Positions 51,948 through 64,000 of a DNA stretch of 64,000 bases are shown piece after piece. Source of the stretch: Apteryx mantelli. Its lineage: Eukaryota > Chordata > Aves > Apterygiformes > Apterygidae. Below the pieces are notes generated by a model that was not told the origin of the DNA, searched no databases, and worked only from the letters and a program-made list of their open reading frames with translations. The stretch is taken from the NCBI RefSeq assembly GCF_036417845.1, contig NC_089980.1, positions 44,886,501 through 44,950,500 of the forward strand, in the 5' to 3' direction. The translations under genes and the position numbers were made by a program. Every line of letters begins with the position of its first letter. Position 1 is the first letter of the stretch.

Positions 51948-51953
51948 AATAAA
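51948..51953 (+). terminator. Opposite-strand AATAAA
   Basis: Canonical + strand signal in GCAATAAACA, inside the presumed RSPH9 3' UTR. It could serve a long MRPS18A transcript, in which case the two mRNAs would overlap tail-to-tail; otherwise it is chance. Confidence 0.35.
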
Positions 51954-52011
51954 CACATATCTCAAAGGATAACATCTAAACACTCTTGAGTCATCAGCAC
52001 AGGCAGCAGGG

Positions 52012-52172
52012 TCACAGCATGAAGGGCAGATCTAAGTTCTTCTCACCAGTGCCAAAGTAGACGTAGCCATATTGCTTGGTCATTGGGACATGGTAGAACG
52101 TCAATCCCAGCCACAGCAGGCTCCTCAGCACCACCACGATGCCTCCCTTCTCTAGCTGGACAGTCCAGGAGC
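52012..52172 (-). CDS. RSPH9: RSPH9 terminal exon (radial spoke head component 9), partial gene
   Basis: The reverse strand encodes the C-terminal 52 residues of RSPH9 and its TGA (52014-52012). The acceptor is CATACAG, and the exon opens with two bases of a Gly codon, so the previous exon must end in phase 1. Diagnostic pieces are VVVLRSLLW, GLTFYH, KQYGYVYFGTGEKN and DLPFML at the very end, close to the human C-terminus. RSPH9 is a structural protein of the radial spoke head in motile 9+2 cilia and flagella; human loss causes primary ciliary dyskinesia. The gene converges on MRPS18A, the two stop codons being about 1.95 kb apart, as in human. The upstream exons (about 220 residues by human length) are not recognised in this window. 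Confidence 0.95.
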
Positions 52173-54452
52173 CTGTATGAGAAGGTGCTAATGAGTCACT
52201 GCAAATGAGAGGGAAGCAGCATTCCAGGAGTAAGATGTCCCTAAACTGGCAGAAGGATTGTGGTGGGTTCTGCCTGACTAGTTAATAGTGCAACAAGGCT
52301 GCATCAGTACACTGGAGTTTCTGACACCAGAAAAGAAAAGAGTCAAAGAGACCAGAAACTTTGATGCCCTTTCTCTTTTGGCACTTCAGCACTATAGACT
52401 GCCCTCTTATTTCTAGATGTTTGTTTCTAGTTTCACTTAGCAGCATATTCCCACAGCTATGATGGTAATGTGATACGCGTCACAGGAAGGGACAGACCCC
52501 TGGAGCTCCAGTTTTGTATACTTTATCCCTAGGAGTGAGAACAGCTATTCTTGGCTACTCTTGAGAGTAGGCAGCAGTTACTCTAACAAGCTCTACAACC
52601 TACTTGGTCTAGCTAATAGGTTGTCCAAGCTATATGGCAGTCCTGGGCAAATAGGTACAGATACAAAATTTCTTCTCAAAATAAACTCATAGCATTAGTA
52701 GTGAAAAGAGGAAGAAGGCACTTTCCTGCCCCAAGGAAGATTGGTTTCTCTGATGCAGGTACTGGAAAAGAGGGAAGAAGAGAAAGTTAAAAGCAGAGTA
52801 TTTCCCATCTCAGAAATTTACAGAAAAGATTAATTCCCTTCAGTCTTTTTTGGCTCCACCATTGAAGGGGGTGTGTGTGGTAAGGGCAAAGGGATTAGTT
52901 TCAGTGTTAATTTTGCTTTGGCTCTGCAGAGAACGTTCTGAGCCAGTGTGAAAATGCAATTTCTCCTGGATGCAAGGAGCTCTGAGCCACTGAGTATTTG
53001 TTTTGCGCTTGACATGACAGCCTGGGAACAATGCTGGAGGGGAGAGGGCAGGAATATCAGCTTGGATTCAACACTAAGGGCAAGGAACTGCCAGGAGAAG
53101 AAAATATGAGCTTCAGCACCAAACTAGTAACAGCTAGAGGCTAAAACATAGGGAAGAAGGTTCCTGCTGAATCTCCTTCATCTAAAAGCAAAAGCACCAG
53201 GCCCAAATCGCTAAAACTGCAGTTGGAGCTGTTAGGATACTATTGGCCTAGAGTCCAGCTGTGAGCCTATCTGCACCCAAAGCCAGAACTGCTACTTCCA
53301 GAGTAAGCAAAAAAACCCTAATGTATTGGGCCAGTTAGTATTCATCCTTGTAGATAATTTTAGGCTCATCAGTTTATGCTGTGACTCATGCTTATTCATG
53401 TCATGGTTAGCCTGGGGAAGGGCTTTTGTGATCACTGTCAGCTGCCAGTCCTCCCCCTCCCCGTAACTTCTGACTCTTAGCCAATTTTAGTCACATCTGA
53501 CAAAGGGTGCTGAAGGGCTTATATGCAGCAAGTTCCTCCAACAGGTCTCCACAGGACAGGGTTGACTGTAGCTCCCAAAGCTATTTGTTTGGTCTGCCCG
53601 TAGTCAAGAGGAAGCACAGTCTGTTTGGCTCACCTGATAGCCAAGAGGCAGCAGCTAGCTGGGCAATCACTGTTTGCTTAGCCTTGGGCTCTTGCACGCT
53701 CACAGCAGCACATGTAGTCTCTTACCCAGCTAGATGGCAAACTACAATAGTTGAGGGCCTGAGGGAGGGGAAGTGACAGGGGAAGGTGAGGGGAAATGCG
53801 TATGTGGGGGCTGCAGAATGACAAAAGAATAACATGGTTCAAAGCCCAGCCTAGTAAAAGTAGGTGCTATGAGTTGTGCTGTTCACCTGTTACCTCACTG
53901 TGTTTTCTATTTGTATTTTTGTACTTTTGAAAAGTTTCTTGGACACCATTGTTTCCCCTGTCTTTTTTCAGTAGCAAGTTTCACAGGTTTATTATCTCAT
54001 AATATATGCAACATAATTCCTGTGTCATCTCTGACCTGTTAGTTTTTAAAGTACCCTCTTCAGTTTTGCACCAAAAATGCTAAATGAACAGCAAGAACCC
54101 CCTACATTCTGGGACAGTCGCTGAACTTTCTGACAAACTGATTCTGGCTGCAATATAAAAGCACAAAGGAAACATTCACAGCCTTTAAAGACTCAGGAGA
54201 TTTCAGCATTGGAGAGCTTACTTCTGACTCACTCCCCTCCATGTTTCCACTAAAGACAAACAGCTGAAGTTGCAGTAAACCAAAGCACTACTTAATATGG
54301 GGCAAAATCAGTACAGGTGTATGCCATCTTTGCAGCTTCCTTGCACTGTGACATTCTTTGCACAAGTCCTATTTGCAACATGAACTAGTGACTTCATCAA
54401 CACTGGTTTCACAAACAGGGCACCCATAAGTTTTCCATGCAGTCTCCAGTGC

Positions 54453-54482
54453 CACTCATACACACATACACTCATACACACA
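54453..54482. repeat. ACTCATACACAC tandem duplication
   Basis: ACTCATACACAC occurs twice around ATAC, in a CA-rich context. Confidence 0.75.
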
Positions 54483-55139
54483 AGCTGGACTGCATCTTTG
54501 TCATACCTGGAATAAATACAAATATTATGGTTCAGCCACTGCCAACTCTAAATTGTGATTGCAAATTCTGACTGACTGATTGAGTCTCCTACAAAATCTG
54601 CATGTTCTTCAGAAACTTCACTACTTGGATAGCATGGAAAAAAAGGGGTAGAAGAACAGTTCACTACAAAGCAGATCATCCAGTGACTGAAGCACTACAG
54701 CCATCTGTTGTCAAAACCCAAGCTTTCAAACAACTTCTTGAACTTTGCCTCTACGAGTTTTCATTGTTTGTTAGTGGCAGCAGCTAAACTATGCATGGAG
54801 GTATTGGGAAACAAGTATCAAGAAAATGGATCTGAATGTAAGTGTGACAACTAACTTGTCCATTTCTCCTTCGAACACTGAACCGAGTTCTCTTTCAGTG
54901 CAGGGTTCTTGCAGTTTCAACCTGCAGAATTGATCTGCAAGCCCTTCATCCAAATACTCAGCAATTTTACACATTGGTTTGCAGGGAGGACTGTAAACTT
55001 TTGGAATAGTTTCTCTGACAAGAAGCTAATGGAATGAAGAACTCTTACTGTGTTTGATTTTGATTTTGTGTCCACCAAGAAGCAAGTCTATCAAGAACAG
55101 GGCTGTGCCTTGCTGGGTGGTGAAAGCCTTCAGGGATTA

Positions 55140-55640
55140 CCCAGTTTGTTAACACCTCCCAACATACTGAAAGCATCCAGCAGCCTGTTTACGTGTGATA
55201 GCTTGTTGAACACATACACAATCTCTATTATAAAAATAGATAATGATGAGCTCTCTGCCCCAAACTAGTTACAATCAAAGAACAAAAGGAAATGCCTGGA
55301 GGATTGACAAGTGGGAACTATGAGAGGGAAAACAGGGATATTAATGCTCTCAGGAACCATATCTGGATTCAGACTTCTTTTTGTCAGACAAATTCACAAA
55401 GAAGGTGGAGCACATCAAGTTCAGCTTGATTAAATCCCCATATCTATGCTCTGGGGCAATATAGTACAAGTCCATGGTCTCCTCAGAGCACGTGCCCAGT
55501 GTCACACAGGCTTATCCATCTCTGTGGAGTATTCATCAGCTCTTTACTGATCAAAGGAACTTCCCCTACACCTTCAGACCTGGCAGGAATGGATAGATGT
55601 AATTGAAGTCAGCTCCATTCACTTTTATGCTAGATCTCCG
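55140..55640. mobile_element. Decayed interspersed repeat remnants
   Basis: Phrases familiar from old amniote interspersed repeats are scattered here: GAGCTCTCTGCCCCAAACTA then GTTACAATCAAAG (55249-55280), and ATTGAAGTCAGCTCCATTCA then CTTTTATGC (55602-55630). Neither is complete enough to name a family. Confidence 0.28.
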
Positions 55641-57220
55641 AAAGCTGTGATGTGCAGCTGCTTCATTTCCCTGCAGTCTGTCCAAGTTGCAAGCTCACAA
55701 AGGGCTCAAGTTTGTCATTTCACAAATGTGAGACCTCTGGAGAATATTAAGGTGTTATATTATACTCTCCAGGTCTAATTGATCCTTGATTCTGCATCTA
55801 GTTCTATGCAAATATAGACAATTTTGCTGAGGTTGCACAGTAACTCTTCCTGTGAAATGAGGACCTGAACCAAAAGAAGCAGGTTACTCAACACCAATCC
55901 CAACAGGGCCAAAGCAACATTGGTTGGAAACAGGAAGAATTATAAGGAACTGCCTGGAACTATGTCGTTTCCACTCATATTCTGTTTTCAGCCATGATGA
56001 TGACCAGTCTTAGAGCTGTTACTTATTCTGCACACCCGAACAGCAGTAGCAATGCCACCTTCCATCTTTTACTAACCAGAGCACTGGGGTGATTTCTCTA
56101 ATCCAGCTATCAGTGGTGATTTATTCAGTTTACTTCTCCAGACTGGACTTTTACAATCCACAAAACCCATTCAGAAACTGCAAGTTGATACACAATGCTG
56201 GTGTCTGCCTTCTAAGAAGATATCAGAAGAAAGTTCTGCAATCTATCTGCTGATCTTGATCCTATTCTTTAACATTCAGGTGAATTAGAGCCCAGTTTCT
56301 CAGATACTAATTTTTACCATACCTCACCATGTTAGCAGCATTCAGGGAAATGTTTCAGGTAACAAAGTTATTGTCTGATCTCATGAGACAATCAGCTCAA
56401 ATTTCATCATCTTCAAACAACAAGATGCTTTTTCAGGCCCACCTCTTCTTGTAAGAGTTTTAAACAGCCATGTCATAAATCACCTTAAAACTACTTTAAT
56501 CAGTAGCTGATAAACAGTATAAAATAATAGCTTTTAAAAATCTTCAAATTCTTAATCCTACAATATTCCATAAAAGAAAATTTTCTCCTTCAAGCAAAGG
56601 TCTTAGATATGCATCTGATAATACAATATAAAAAGGGCTCAGGAGAACTAGGAAAATTATATGCTTCAGTTATCCCACATTTTTTACTTCCCTGCTTTTA
56701 CAAATGGCTCTTGGAGTAAGGTCATCGCATAGGAACGTACAGGTCGGGAATTAATATAAAAATGCAGAAGCAGGATGCTGGGTTCTAATCCTTTGTTACA
56801 TTGGCCCAGTGTATCACAGGGCAGTCCCTGCACTCATCATTACCTCTGTGTCAGGCAAGATGTTTCTTACTTGGAGACTGAGAAGCTCAGAGCATCAGTC
56901 TATAATGTGCACCAAGACTCCTACGTAGAAATTGTCAGGAAATTAAAGAACTAAAATAATTATCATTTGCATTGGAGAGAATGCAGTTAGAACTAGGAGA
57001 TGTCAAGTAAGACCTGGCTTTCCTAGAGTTAAACACTGCTTTTAAGTTACATCTATGTGTGAGCTGTAGCCTGTATTGTCCCTAAACCAGGCAGCAGGGT
57101 TAACTCCCCAGTGCTTTGCTCATCGGCAAAGCTTGCTGAGGCACAGGGAACTGGAGGTCATTTCTCTCACGCTAGAGATTTTTCACAGTAACACTGCTCT
57201 GGTAAGGTTTCTATTCTTCA

Positions 57221-57276
57221 AAATATATATATATATTTATATATATTATATATTTTATTTATTTATTTATTTTTTA
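57221..57276. repeat. AT and ATTT microsatellite
   Basis: (AT)n runs pass into (TTTA)n and a short poly(T). Likely length-polymorphic. Confidence 0.9.
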
Positions 57277-59381
57277 AGAAAAGCAAGTTAATTCTTAGGC
57301 TGCACCCAGCAAACCTAAGTAAGCCAAGCACTGCCTGTGCTGAAACTATTGCCTGTTGCTGCTCCAGAAGGGAAGGGAGGATGCTGCTGTGTGGGAGGAA
57401 AGAGCATGGGAAAAATATCTGCTGGATGAAGATCTGGAGCTTCCTATTCCCTCTTTGGAGCAGGCTGAAGCCTCCACCCCTCCACACACAGGCAGGAATT
57501 CTGAGGAGTTCCTTACATCTTTCCCAAACAAGAAGGAGCTTTGAAGATCCTGATGCTCGCCCAGTGTTAAACCACTGCCTTTTTTATGGCCCTTCAACAG
57601 CTGCCAGGACACCAGGGCTGAATTTCAAAAGTCAACCTCCTTCTCAGCTGCTTCTTCCTTTCCAGTCGCCGACAGAAATCCCCATCTCATCCTTCATGTC
57701 TGTCTCAGCTATGGGCTGAATCTTGTAATTCACAGAGGCAAAGGAGTGCGTGACATTAGCTTTTAAACAAAAGCCTTTTAAGAGGGCTGTTTTCGGAAGA
57801 ACTTTCCTGCCATGACTGGTCCACTTTCAGTATGACCTCTCATAACATTGCTGCTTTGGAGGTGATTCAGCAATGCCTCATTTTGGAGCAAGCTTGAGAA
57901 GAAACAGCTTTTAAACCTAAACAGTCTGATACCAAGGCTTCATGTCCCAAAACCTCACACAGGGTCATAAAAGTGACAATATCAATTCCTCTTCAAAGGA
58001 AGAAATGTCCCAAGGGAAAAGCAGCTACAGCATAGTTGCACTTAGCTCTAACAACATGCTGCAGCAAGAGCACGCTATACCATATCTTGCTACAGTCAGT
58101 CCTGGTTGAAAGCAAAGTACTGGGTTACCAGACAAATATTAATACCCAGAGAGGGGCAAAACAATCACTTCCCTTTGCAAAAGCTTGGCTGCTTGGCTGC
58201 TTGACCCGAAGCACTTAGCTCTGACAAGGCTACACTACACCCATGGGATTTAGCTTCTATTTCCCTCCAACAGAAAAATCCTACACTGGGGAGAGCTTCT
58301 TATTCTTAATTTGCTGTCTGTAGGGAACAAAGACAAATTGCAAAGCAGAGCAGCTGCAAGGAAAGGTCACTGGGCTCTGGCTCTTAACAAATTTCACCAC
58401 ACACACATTTCACGCACAGCCTACCAGCCATAAGGATACATCCAAATACTCTATGTGGGGCTCAAACCCCTTCATGCCACTTACTGGCTGCAAACTAAAT
58501 CTCTTTCACTTGCCTGACACACCACCTGCACCCCATATGTTAACACTGCTGTCAATATTTCCAATTCCCCATATAACTATTTAATAATAATTAAATAAAA
58601 GCACAGACTGGTTGCAGGTTCAGTACTATTTTAAAAAGCCACCAGAGCCAGGAAAGTGGAGCTTACAAACAGTCAGACGCTGCCAAGAGGCTCTTGCGTG
58701 GTCCTAATGCCTGTCACATTTTGACACACAAATACAATGATGCCCAAACCTCAGAGTAAAATAATCTCACTTTAGAGGCTTTTTCTCTCCATTTTCCTCT
58801 CCCACTGGGAACTTCTCTGCAGCAAGAATGATAAAGACTGGCCTAGGCCTTTTGATTACGCACAAAGTACCTGCTTCCTGCCAACAAGACAGACTCTGGG
58901 GCTGCAGTGCTGTCCTAGATTCATAGTATTCAGGTGCCTTAGAGTGCGGGGTAAAATTCAGGCCATAGTTAGACATCTGACAGCACTGTGGCATAAACCA
59001 GTTGAAGCAGCCTCTGCCCTCAAACACTTTTTCCCCCTGCATCACTCCCTCATCACAGAGACCGCAAAAGTGTTTGCTTACTGCTCAGTGAACCAGGTCA
59101 GGGAAATGATCTGGCTGAAAAATAGTCTAGCCAAAAATAGAGTTATTTTTCCAGCTGGAATCTGGCTGCACAGCCAGCAATGCCAACACAAGAGAAGGGA
59201 CAATGCACAGTCATAAATAAAAAGCAGAGGATGGGAAGGGCTGAAAAAGCTAGCACAAAAGTAATGCACATCAAAGTACAGCCTCCCTTTTAGCCCAGTT
59301 AGTTAGCCCTCTGGTCCTAAATTCACCTGATAATCAGAACAGAGCTAGAATTCTTTCTCCCACTAGCTCTTCTTTTTCTTT

Positions 59382-59412
59382 AAAAAAAAAAAAAAGAGAA
59401 AAGAAAAAAAAA
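59382..59412. repeat. Interrupted poly(A) tract
   Basis: Fourteen A, then GAGAAAAG, then nine A. On the - strand this is a T-rich tract. No retrocopy is identified next to it. Confidence 0.85.
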
Positions 59413-62400
59413 TGTCGATTTTGCACAGAAAGCATCTGGAACAAGGATTTGGAATGGGGCTGTGCCCTAGAGGAAACAGCAAGACAATATACAATCAAAA
59501 CTTAGGAGGAGTGGGAAAAGCTGATTAAAATCCCAGCTATTTGAATTCCGACAACTACAATACTGATTATTGTATCTTGGGTCTTCTGTAGTAGATTCAG
59601 AAATCTCTCGGAGTGGCAAAGCACCCTCCTTCCAAAGTGCAGGTTTCCCCTGGATCCCATCACACTCCATATTTCTTGTTTAGCTGGTCGCTGTGGAAAC
59701 GTTTTTGGAGCGTGCCAGGAGTCACGTAGCATCTACCTGGGGAGCCCCTGCATTAATCCGTCACCTTCGTGGACTTCTGTGAGCCCATTGGTTAGTAGGA
59801 AGAAAAAGGAGTCTCTCGCCCCTCCTCGCTCTGAATGAAAGACGCTTCCTCTAAATCTTGCTACAGGATTTCAAGCTCAATCCAGCTTCTTTGGGGCTTT
59901 TGTCACCAAACAAATGTGATGTCTTTGAAAGAAAGATTAACAGTTTGATGAAAGGATGCAATAGACAGCTTTGTTCTAGCCTTCTTCCCCCTAGAGCTTT
60001 CGGTCACTGTCACTTTCTTAACCAAGGGAGAATATCTGTCTGACTCTCAGAGGAGATTACGGCCACCTTGTAAGATTCTGCCTCTCCTGATCACAATGCA
60101 CTGCCCACTTTGAGGAGGTGATGATGATGAACAGGCTGGATTAGGGGCAAAGAACCTCACATTGATCTCTGAATTCTGTGAGAACACAAAGCAGGTGATG
60201 CTGGGATTCAAAATCCACTGAATGCTTAGAGCACATCCAATTCACTCTCCTGCAGGAGGGGCAAGGCTACAAACCCTGTCACTGCCTGAGTTAGACATCT
60301 TACCTCATCATCAAGTTAGCAGGACTAGTTAAAAGGGCTTAAGACAAGGAACAGATGGCATGAATCATGAACTGTGGATGTTTTCATAATTGGCTCAACA
60401 TGAATTCTGGCCCAAATTACCTGTAGGGTTTACCAGTTTCTGAGAAGACTGTCACACAGAGCATATCCATACAGCATAGCACAGTTGTGCTGATATTTGA
60501 GCTAATTCTGAACACTACAGATGACTAAGCATCTTCTAGTGCTTGGGAGAGCCTGGATATCTCTCCACAGCCCAACTGCTGTACAAATATACCCACAGAT
60601 CAACCGTGCCTCAGCCTTTTCCCTCTCCACGCAGCCACATACCTCTTCAGTATGCTGAATCTCAACCCATATGATATTTGTGTACAGCAAAACAAGACAA
60701 TGCCTGTTGACTCCCTTCCTGCAAAAGCTTTATGGTCAAAGGAGCAGCAAACAGCAAGGGAAAGCTGTACACAGGGCTGGCACTGACACCTGCTCAGCAG
60801 GCAGGAACTGCCACTTCTTCTGTGGAGCCCTTCCAGCAAGAGATTGTTCCTAGCAAGAACTGACCCGGTTAGGGCTCCTTCTGACCTCTGGTAACACAGA
60901 AGCTGCCCTGGGCTTTCGCCTTTGAGTAATTTTTCATCATTCCCTAGAAAAAGGGTTAGTCCAAGGTTGACCGATGTGGTGATAAAACTACATCTTTTGG
61001 TTCTAAGAGGCTTTACCTGCATTTTCCATCAGTTCAGCAAGAAGCTCATCTCCCTTTTCATATCCAATGAACCAAGAACTGAAATGGAGACAGGCTGTGC
61101 AATGCTTTCTTTTACTGAGGAAGAATAAACTTTTAATACAATCCCTGGAAAGCTGCTGCAAAGACTCTGCTTCTGTCCTGATTATTTCACTGTAGCAGTC
61201 AGGAGGGCGAAAGACTCCACCACAGCTCTCAGTTGATGGGCAGCCCTGCTCCAGTATAAACTCATCCAAGGCCTCTGACTAAACAAGACCCCTGAAGTGA
61301 TATAGACCTAAGACCCAGAAGTAGTGAATGCACTGCTTTATTACCCATAGACACAAAGCCCAAGGTAAACAGACTTCTTTCCAGAAATCAAGGCAGTCCA
61401 CAAACAGCCAGTCAAAAGCTATAATACTAGCTGGCACTGGAGTCCTCCAGCTGTGCTGCCACATGAGAGATTCCAGTCTAATCTTGAACTCCTGAGCTGG
61501 CAGCACCCCAGCTGCAGGAGGAACATGGCATATTGCTCCCAGGCAACTCTTTTGGGTCACTGAAGGAGTGGCCCTGACAGACTCTATAGGCTCCACAGTC
61601 CACACACATCACTAGCAAAAAGGATGAATGTGTCTACCTTTGAAGGAGGAAGGAAACATCTATTTGCCCACGTCCATTGCATGCATGTGACCACTGAGGA
61701 TGCTAAGAAAGCTTTTGGAGAGTTCAGTGCCTAAGCTTGGAAGGGACAGAGTCTCTTCTCCATACCTACAGTTCAAGAGGTCAATATACCACACACAGTC
61801 TGGGAACTCCAGCCTCACCTTCGACTCAATCTGATGCTCTTCTCAGTGCTTTTCTTTCTCATTTTACTTTTCTGTGGTTTCCTTTGCTGTGCTCAGCACT
61901 GAGAATGCTGGCACCATAGTGCACCCTGCTGGAAGGCAGCAGATACGGCCATCCTAAAATTACTCCTACGGATGGCTGATTTCAGTTTTAAAAGAGAAAT
62001 TCAGGTACCAGATAAAATCTCTGCTTTCATTAATAACCCACTAAGCTACCTATTCGGTTTGATTCCCATATCTGAAGGCCTCCAACTGTCTGAACCACAC
62101 TCATCTGCTGTACTCCTTCTGTATCACTGTGTCATAAAGCTTGTTTGTAAAACAACTTGTTTAAACGTCAGATAATTCCATGGGATATCACAGCTCAGCT
62201 TCACAGATTCACCAATCCTAAGGACCACTGCTCCTAAGCAAGAATGAGGATAGCTGTGAGCCACACTAGGTATTTTGGGCTACATTTTGAGCCACCTCTT
62301 TTTTTTTTTTCCTCCCTAATGCTGCACTGCTTTCTTATTCATTATGGGTCTTTTAGTTTGGATTTCAGTGAGACAGCTTGAAAAGCCTTGTCCCCATGTG

Positions 62401-63407
62401 GCTCTTGGCAGGCTAAGGAGTAAAGTGCTCTTGCTCTCAGCTTTCACAGAGCTGGGGAGGTGCTGCTTATTGTTAAGCAATGAAAGGGGAGGGCTCAGGT
62501 CACATCTGTGAAATGTTAGCGGGGAAGGGAGGCTGGGTGAAAGTAGGTGGCCAGCACAGCATAGCACTTTGCTGGATTTTGCAAGGCCACTGGGGAGATA
62601 GGCAGCCATTTGTCTTAGAGCCCTGATAACAGGCCGACTTGCTTTCTGCTGGCTAGCTGGGGGTTGTAAATACCTCTGCAGACATAGACTCTTCAAATGG
62701 CTGGAGACGGAGACTGATAGGGGATTAATCGCTAGGGGGGGGTCGAAAGGGAGTTAATTAGGTGTGTTAATGCACAGAGATAAAGCAGGTTCATGTCTCC
62801 TGGCCCTCTACATCCCAGCATCTGGGCTTTTGGGGCAGCTATGATGAGGCTACCAAAATGGCCCTTAAGACTGGCCGAAGGAAACACAGCAAGACACTAT
62901 CTCCCACTCAAAAATGCAACCTCTCCATCTTCAAGGGCCCATAAGCACCAGCTTTTGCTAAACTGATAAAGTGTGTGCTAATGAAGCTCAGAGGACAGGA
63001 GGTTAGTGTTTTAACCCAGGCTACTGTTCAGCAAGTTTATGGAAAGGCTAGTGCCAAATGTATCCGGCCAAGGAAATGGTCACAAATCCCTTTGTCTGTA
63101 ATGCTGTGTAAGGAATGTTCCAAAAATACCTCACTTTCTGAGCAGCTGTTACCTCCTCCACAGTCAAAATAGTAAAGGAGCTGAAATTATCTCACTCCTA
63201 GGCAGTTTTCCCCCTCCTCTAGCAAAATCTTGAAACAACAAGAGGACAAGACTATGATCCATCCTGCTGCTGTATGCCCATTTAGGATGCTTCCATGAAA
63301 TCTCTCCCTGCATTACACAGACTCAGCAACTCCATCTGAGGGAGTCTCAGTTCAGTTCAGCCTCCAGAATGGACAGTGAACAGTCAGGAATCTTCTCAGT
63401 GCCCCTT

Positions 63408-63629
63408 TCACAGAATCACAGAATCACTGAGGTTGGAAGGGACCTCTGGAGATCATCTAGTCCAACCCCCCTGCTCAAGCAGGGTCACCTAGAACACATT
63501 GCACAGGATTGCATCCAGGCGCGTTTTGAATATCTCCAGAGAAGAAGACTCCACCACCTCTCTGGGCAACCTGTTCCAGTGCTCTGTCACCCTCACAGTG
63601 AAAAAGTTTTTCCTCATGTTAAGATGGAA
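63408..63629 (-). mobile_element. CR1 LINE 3' fragment, reverse orientation
   Basis: The + strand begins TCACAGAATCACAGAATCAC then GGTTGGAAGGGACCTCTGGA, the reverse complement of a CR1 3' end. About 220 bp are present, up to the part encoding the last ~50 residues of ORF2. By eye it differs from the 49.2-kb copy at only about 8 positions over ~215 bp, so both belong to the same young subfamily. The 5' break falls at AGATGGAA (63622-63629). It is sense-oriented relative to RSPH9. Confidence 0.95.
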
Positions 63630-64000
63630 AGCCTTTAAGCCTTCATGCATCATAGTTCAGAAAGCAAAGCCAGCTGTCCTGAGAGTGCTGTGCCTCCACT
63701 CACTGTCTCAGGAGCCCATTGTCATCTCTGTGTCCTTGTCACTGACAATGAAGAAGTCTGAGCTAAATGTCAACCTCCGTAGCCATCGTCAAGTTTATAG
63801 CCAAGGGGACCAGGAAATCATCTGCTCTGGGTTCCTACATACCACTGGCCATTAAATTACATCCAGTTATTCATGTCTGGGACTAGTAACTTACATTTGC
63901 ATTTGGCTAAAACATATCTCCGAGAAGGACATTCAGCATGATGCTAAGATACGAAGAGACACAGAATCATCCATTGCCCTTACTAGTAGGTAATCATTTC

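Larger units (their letters stand above)
52173..64000 (-). other. Probable last intron of RSPH9
   Basis: At least 11.8 kb with no RSPH9 exon that I can recognise. I checked - strand donors that would give a phase-1 G before exon 5; none followed a peptide like the human 'YFHFREPVELKNKTLLEK' segment. Contents are AT-rich simple repeats, decayed interspersed repeats near 55.1-55.6 kb, a poly(A) patch at 59.4 kb and a CR1 fragment at 63.4 kb. That it is intron rather than intergenic follows from RSPH9 needing upstream exons. Confidence 0.7.

Noticed and set aside
55134-55260. - strand segment reading ...KLSHVNRLLDAFSML..., considered as an RSPH9 exon because human RSPH9 has THVNRTFEG
   Set aside because: Only the four residues HVNR match. 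The rest does not align and the segment overlaps a likely decayed repeat.
58767-59045. - strand frame beginning MMQGEKVFEG, considered as RSPH9 (human has EGEKVFEEE)
   Set aside because: The similarity stops after six residues, and the downstream peptide is unrelated with no suitable splice sites.
63296-63330. - strand DFMEA-like peptide, considered as the RSPH9 DFMDS segment
   Set aside because: An in-frame stop follows three codons later and no donor is present.
1-64000. tRNA, rRNA, CRISPR, bacterial operon or viral genome features
   Set aside because: I saw no cloverleaf, regular spaced-repeat array, Shine-Dalgarno-type gene packing or viral gene. The window is ordinary vertebrate nuclear DNA.

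Overview
This is vertebrate nuclear DNA, almost certainly from a bird. It has long introns with GT-AG splice sites, a CpG-rich promoter, and two CR1 LINE copies ending in the avian-type 3' terminus (tandem ATTCTGTG-like octamers after the 'GGTTGGACTAGATGATCTCC' stretch). Nothing in it is bacterial, viral or plasmid-like.

Layout. (1) 1-27,600: no supportable protein-coding gene. This stretch holds simple repeats, a decayed transposon-like element near 16.4 kb, two imperfect tandem-repeat patches (17.6 and 18.65-18.95 kb) and one possible old CR1 tail. In human the neighbour on this side of MRPS18A is VEGFA. I see no VEGFA exon, so if synteny holds it lies beyond the left edge and this stretch would be its upstream flank (inference). 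(2) 27,600-50,058: the complete MRPS18A gene on the + strand. Six coding exons join in frame into a 190-residue mitochondrial ribosomal protein, with a CpG-rich promoter containing CCAAT, GC-box, ETS and YY1-type motifs and two short upstream ORFs. A 5'-truncated CR1 of about 690 bp sits in the last intron, ending 52 bp before the terminal exon. (3) 50,059-51,932: 3' UTR and intergenic DNA. (4) 52,012-52,172 on the - strand: the terminal coding exon of RSPH9 (radial spoke head component), tail-to-tail with MRPS18A. (5) 52,173-64,000: no further RSPH9 exon recognised, so this is probably its large last intron. It includes old repeat remnants and a second CR1 fragment at 63.4 kb in the opposite orientation.

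The two genes are unrelated in function: a mitoribosome subunit and a motile-cilium component. They are linked only by conserved vertebrate synteny; in human they are also tail-to-tail neighbours. I found no previously undescribed multi-gene system. The points most worth checking are the CR1 next to the last MRPS18A exon, the overlapping convergent poly(A) signals, very strong pseudo-splice sites in MRPS18A intron 3, and the upstream-ORF arrangement at its start codon.
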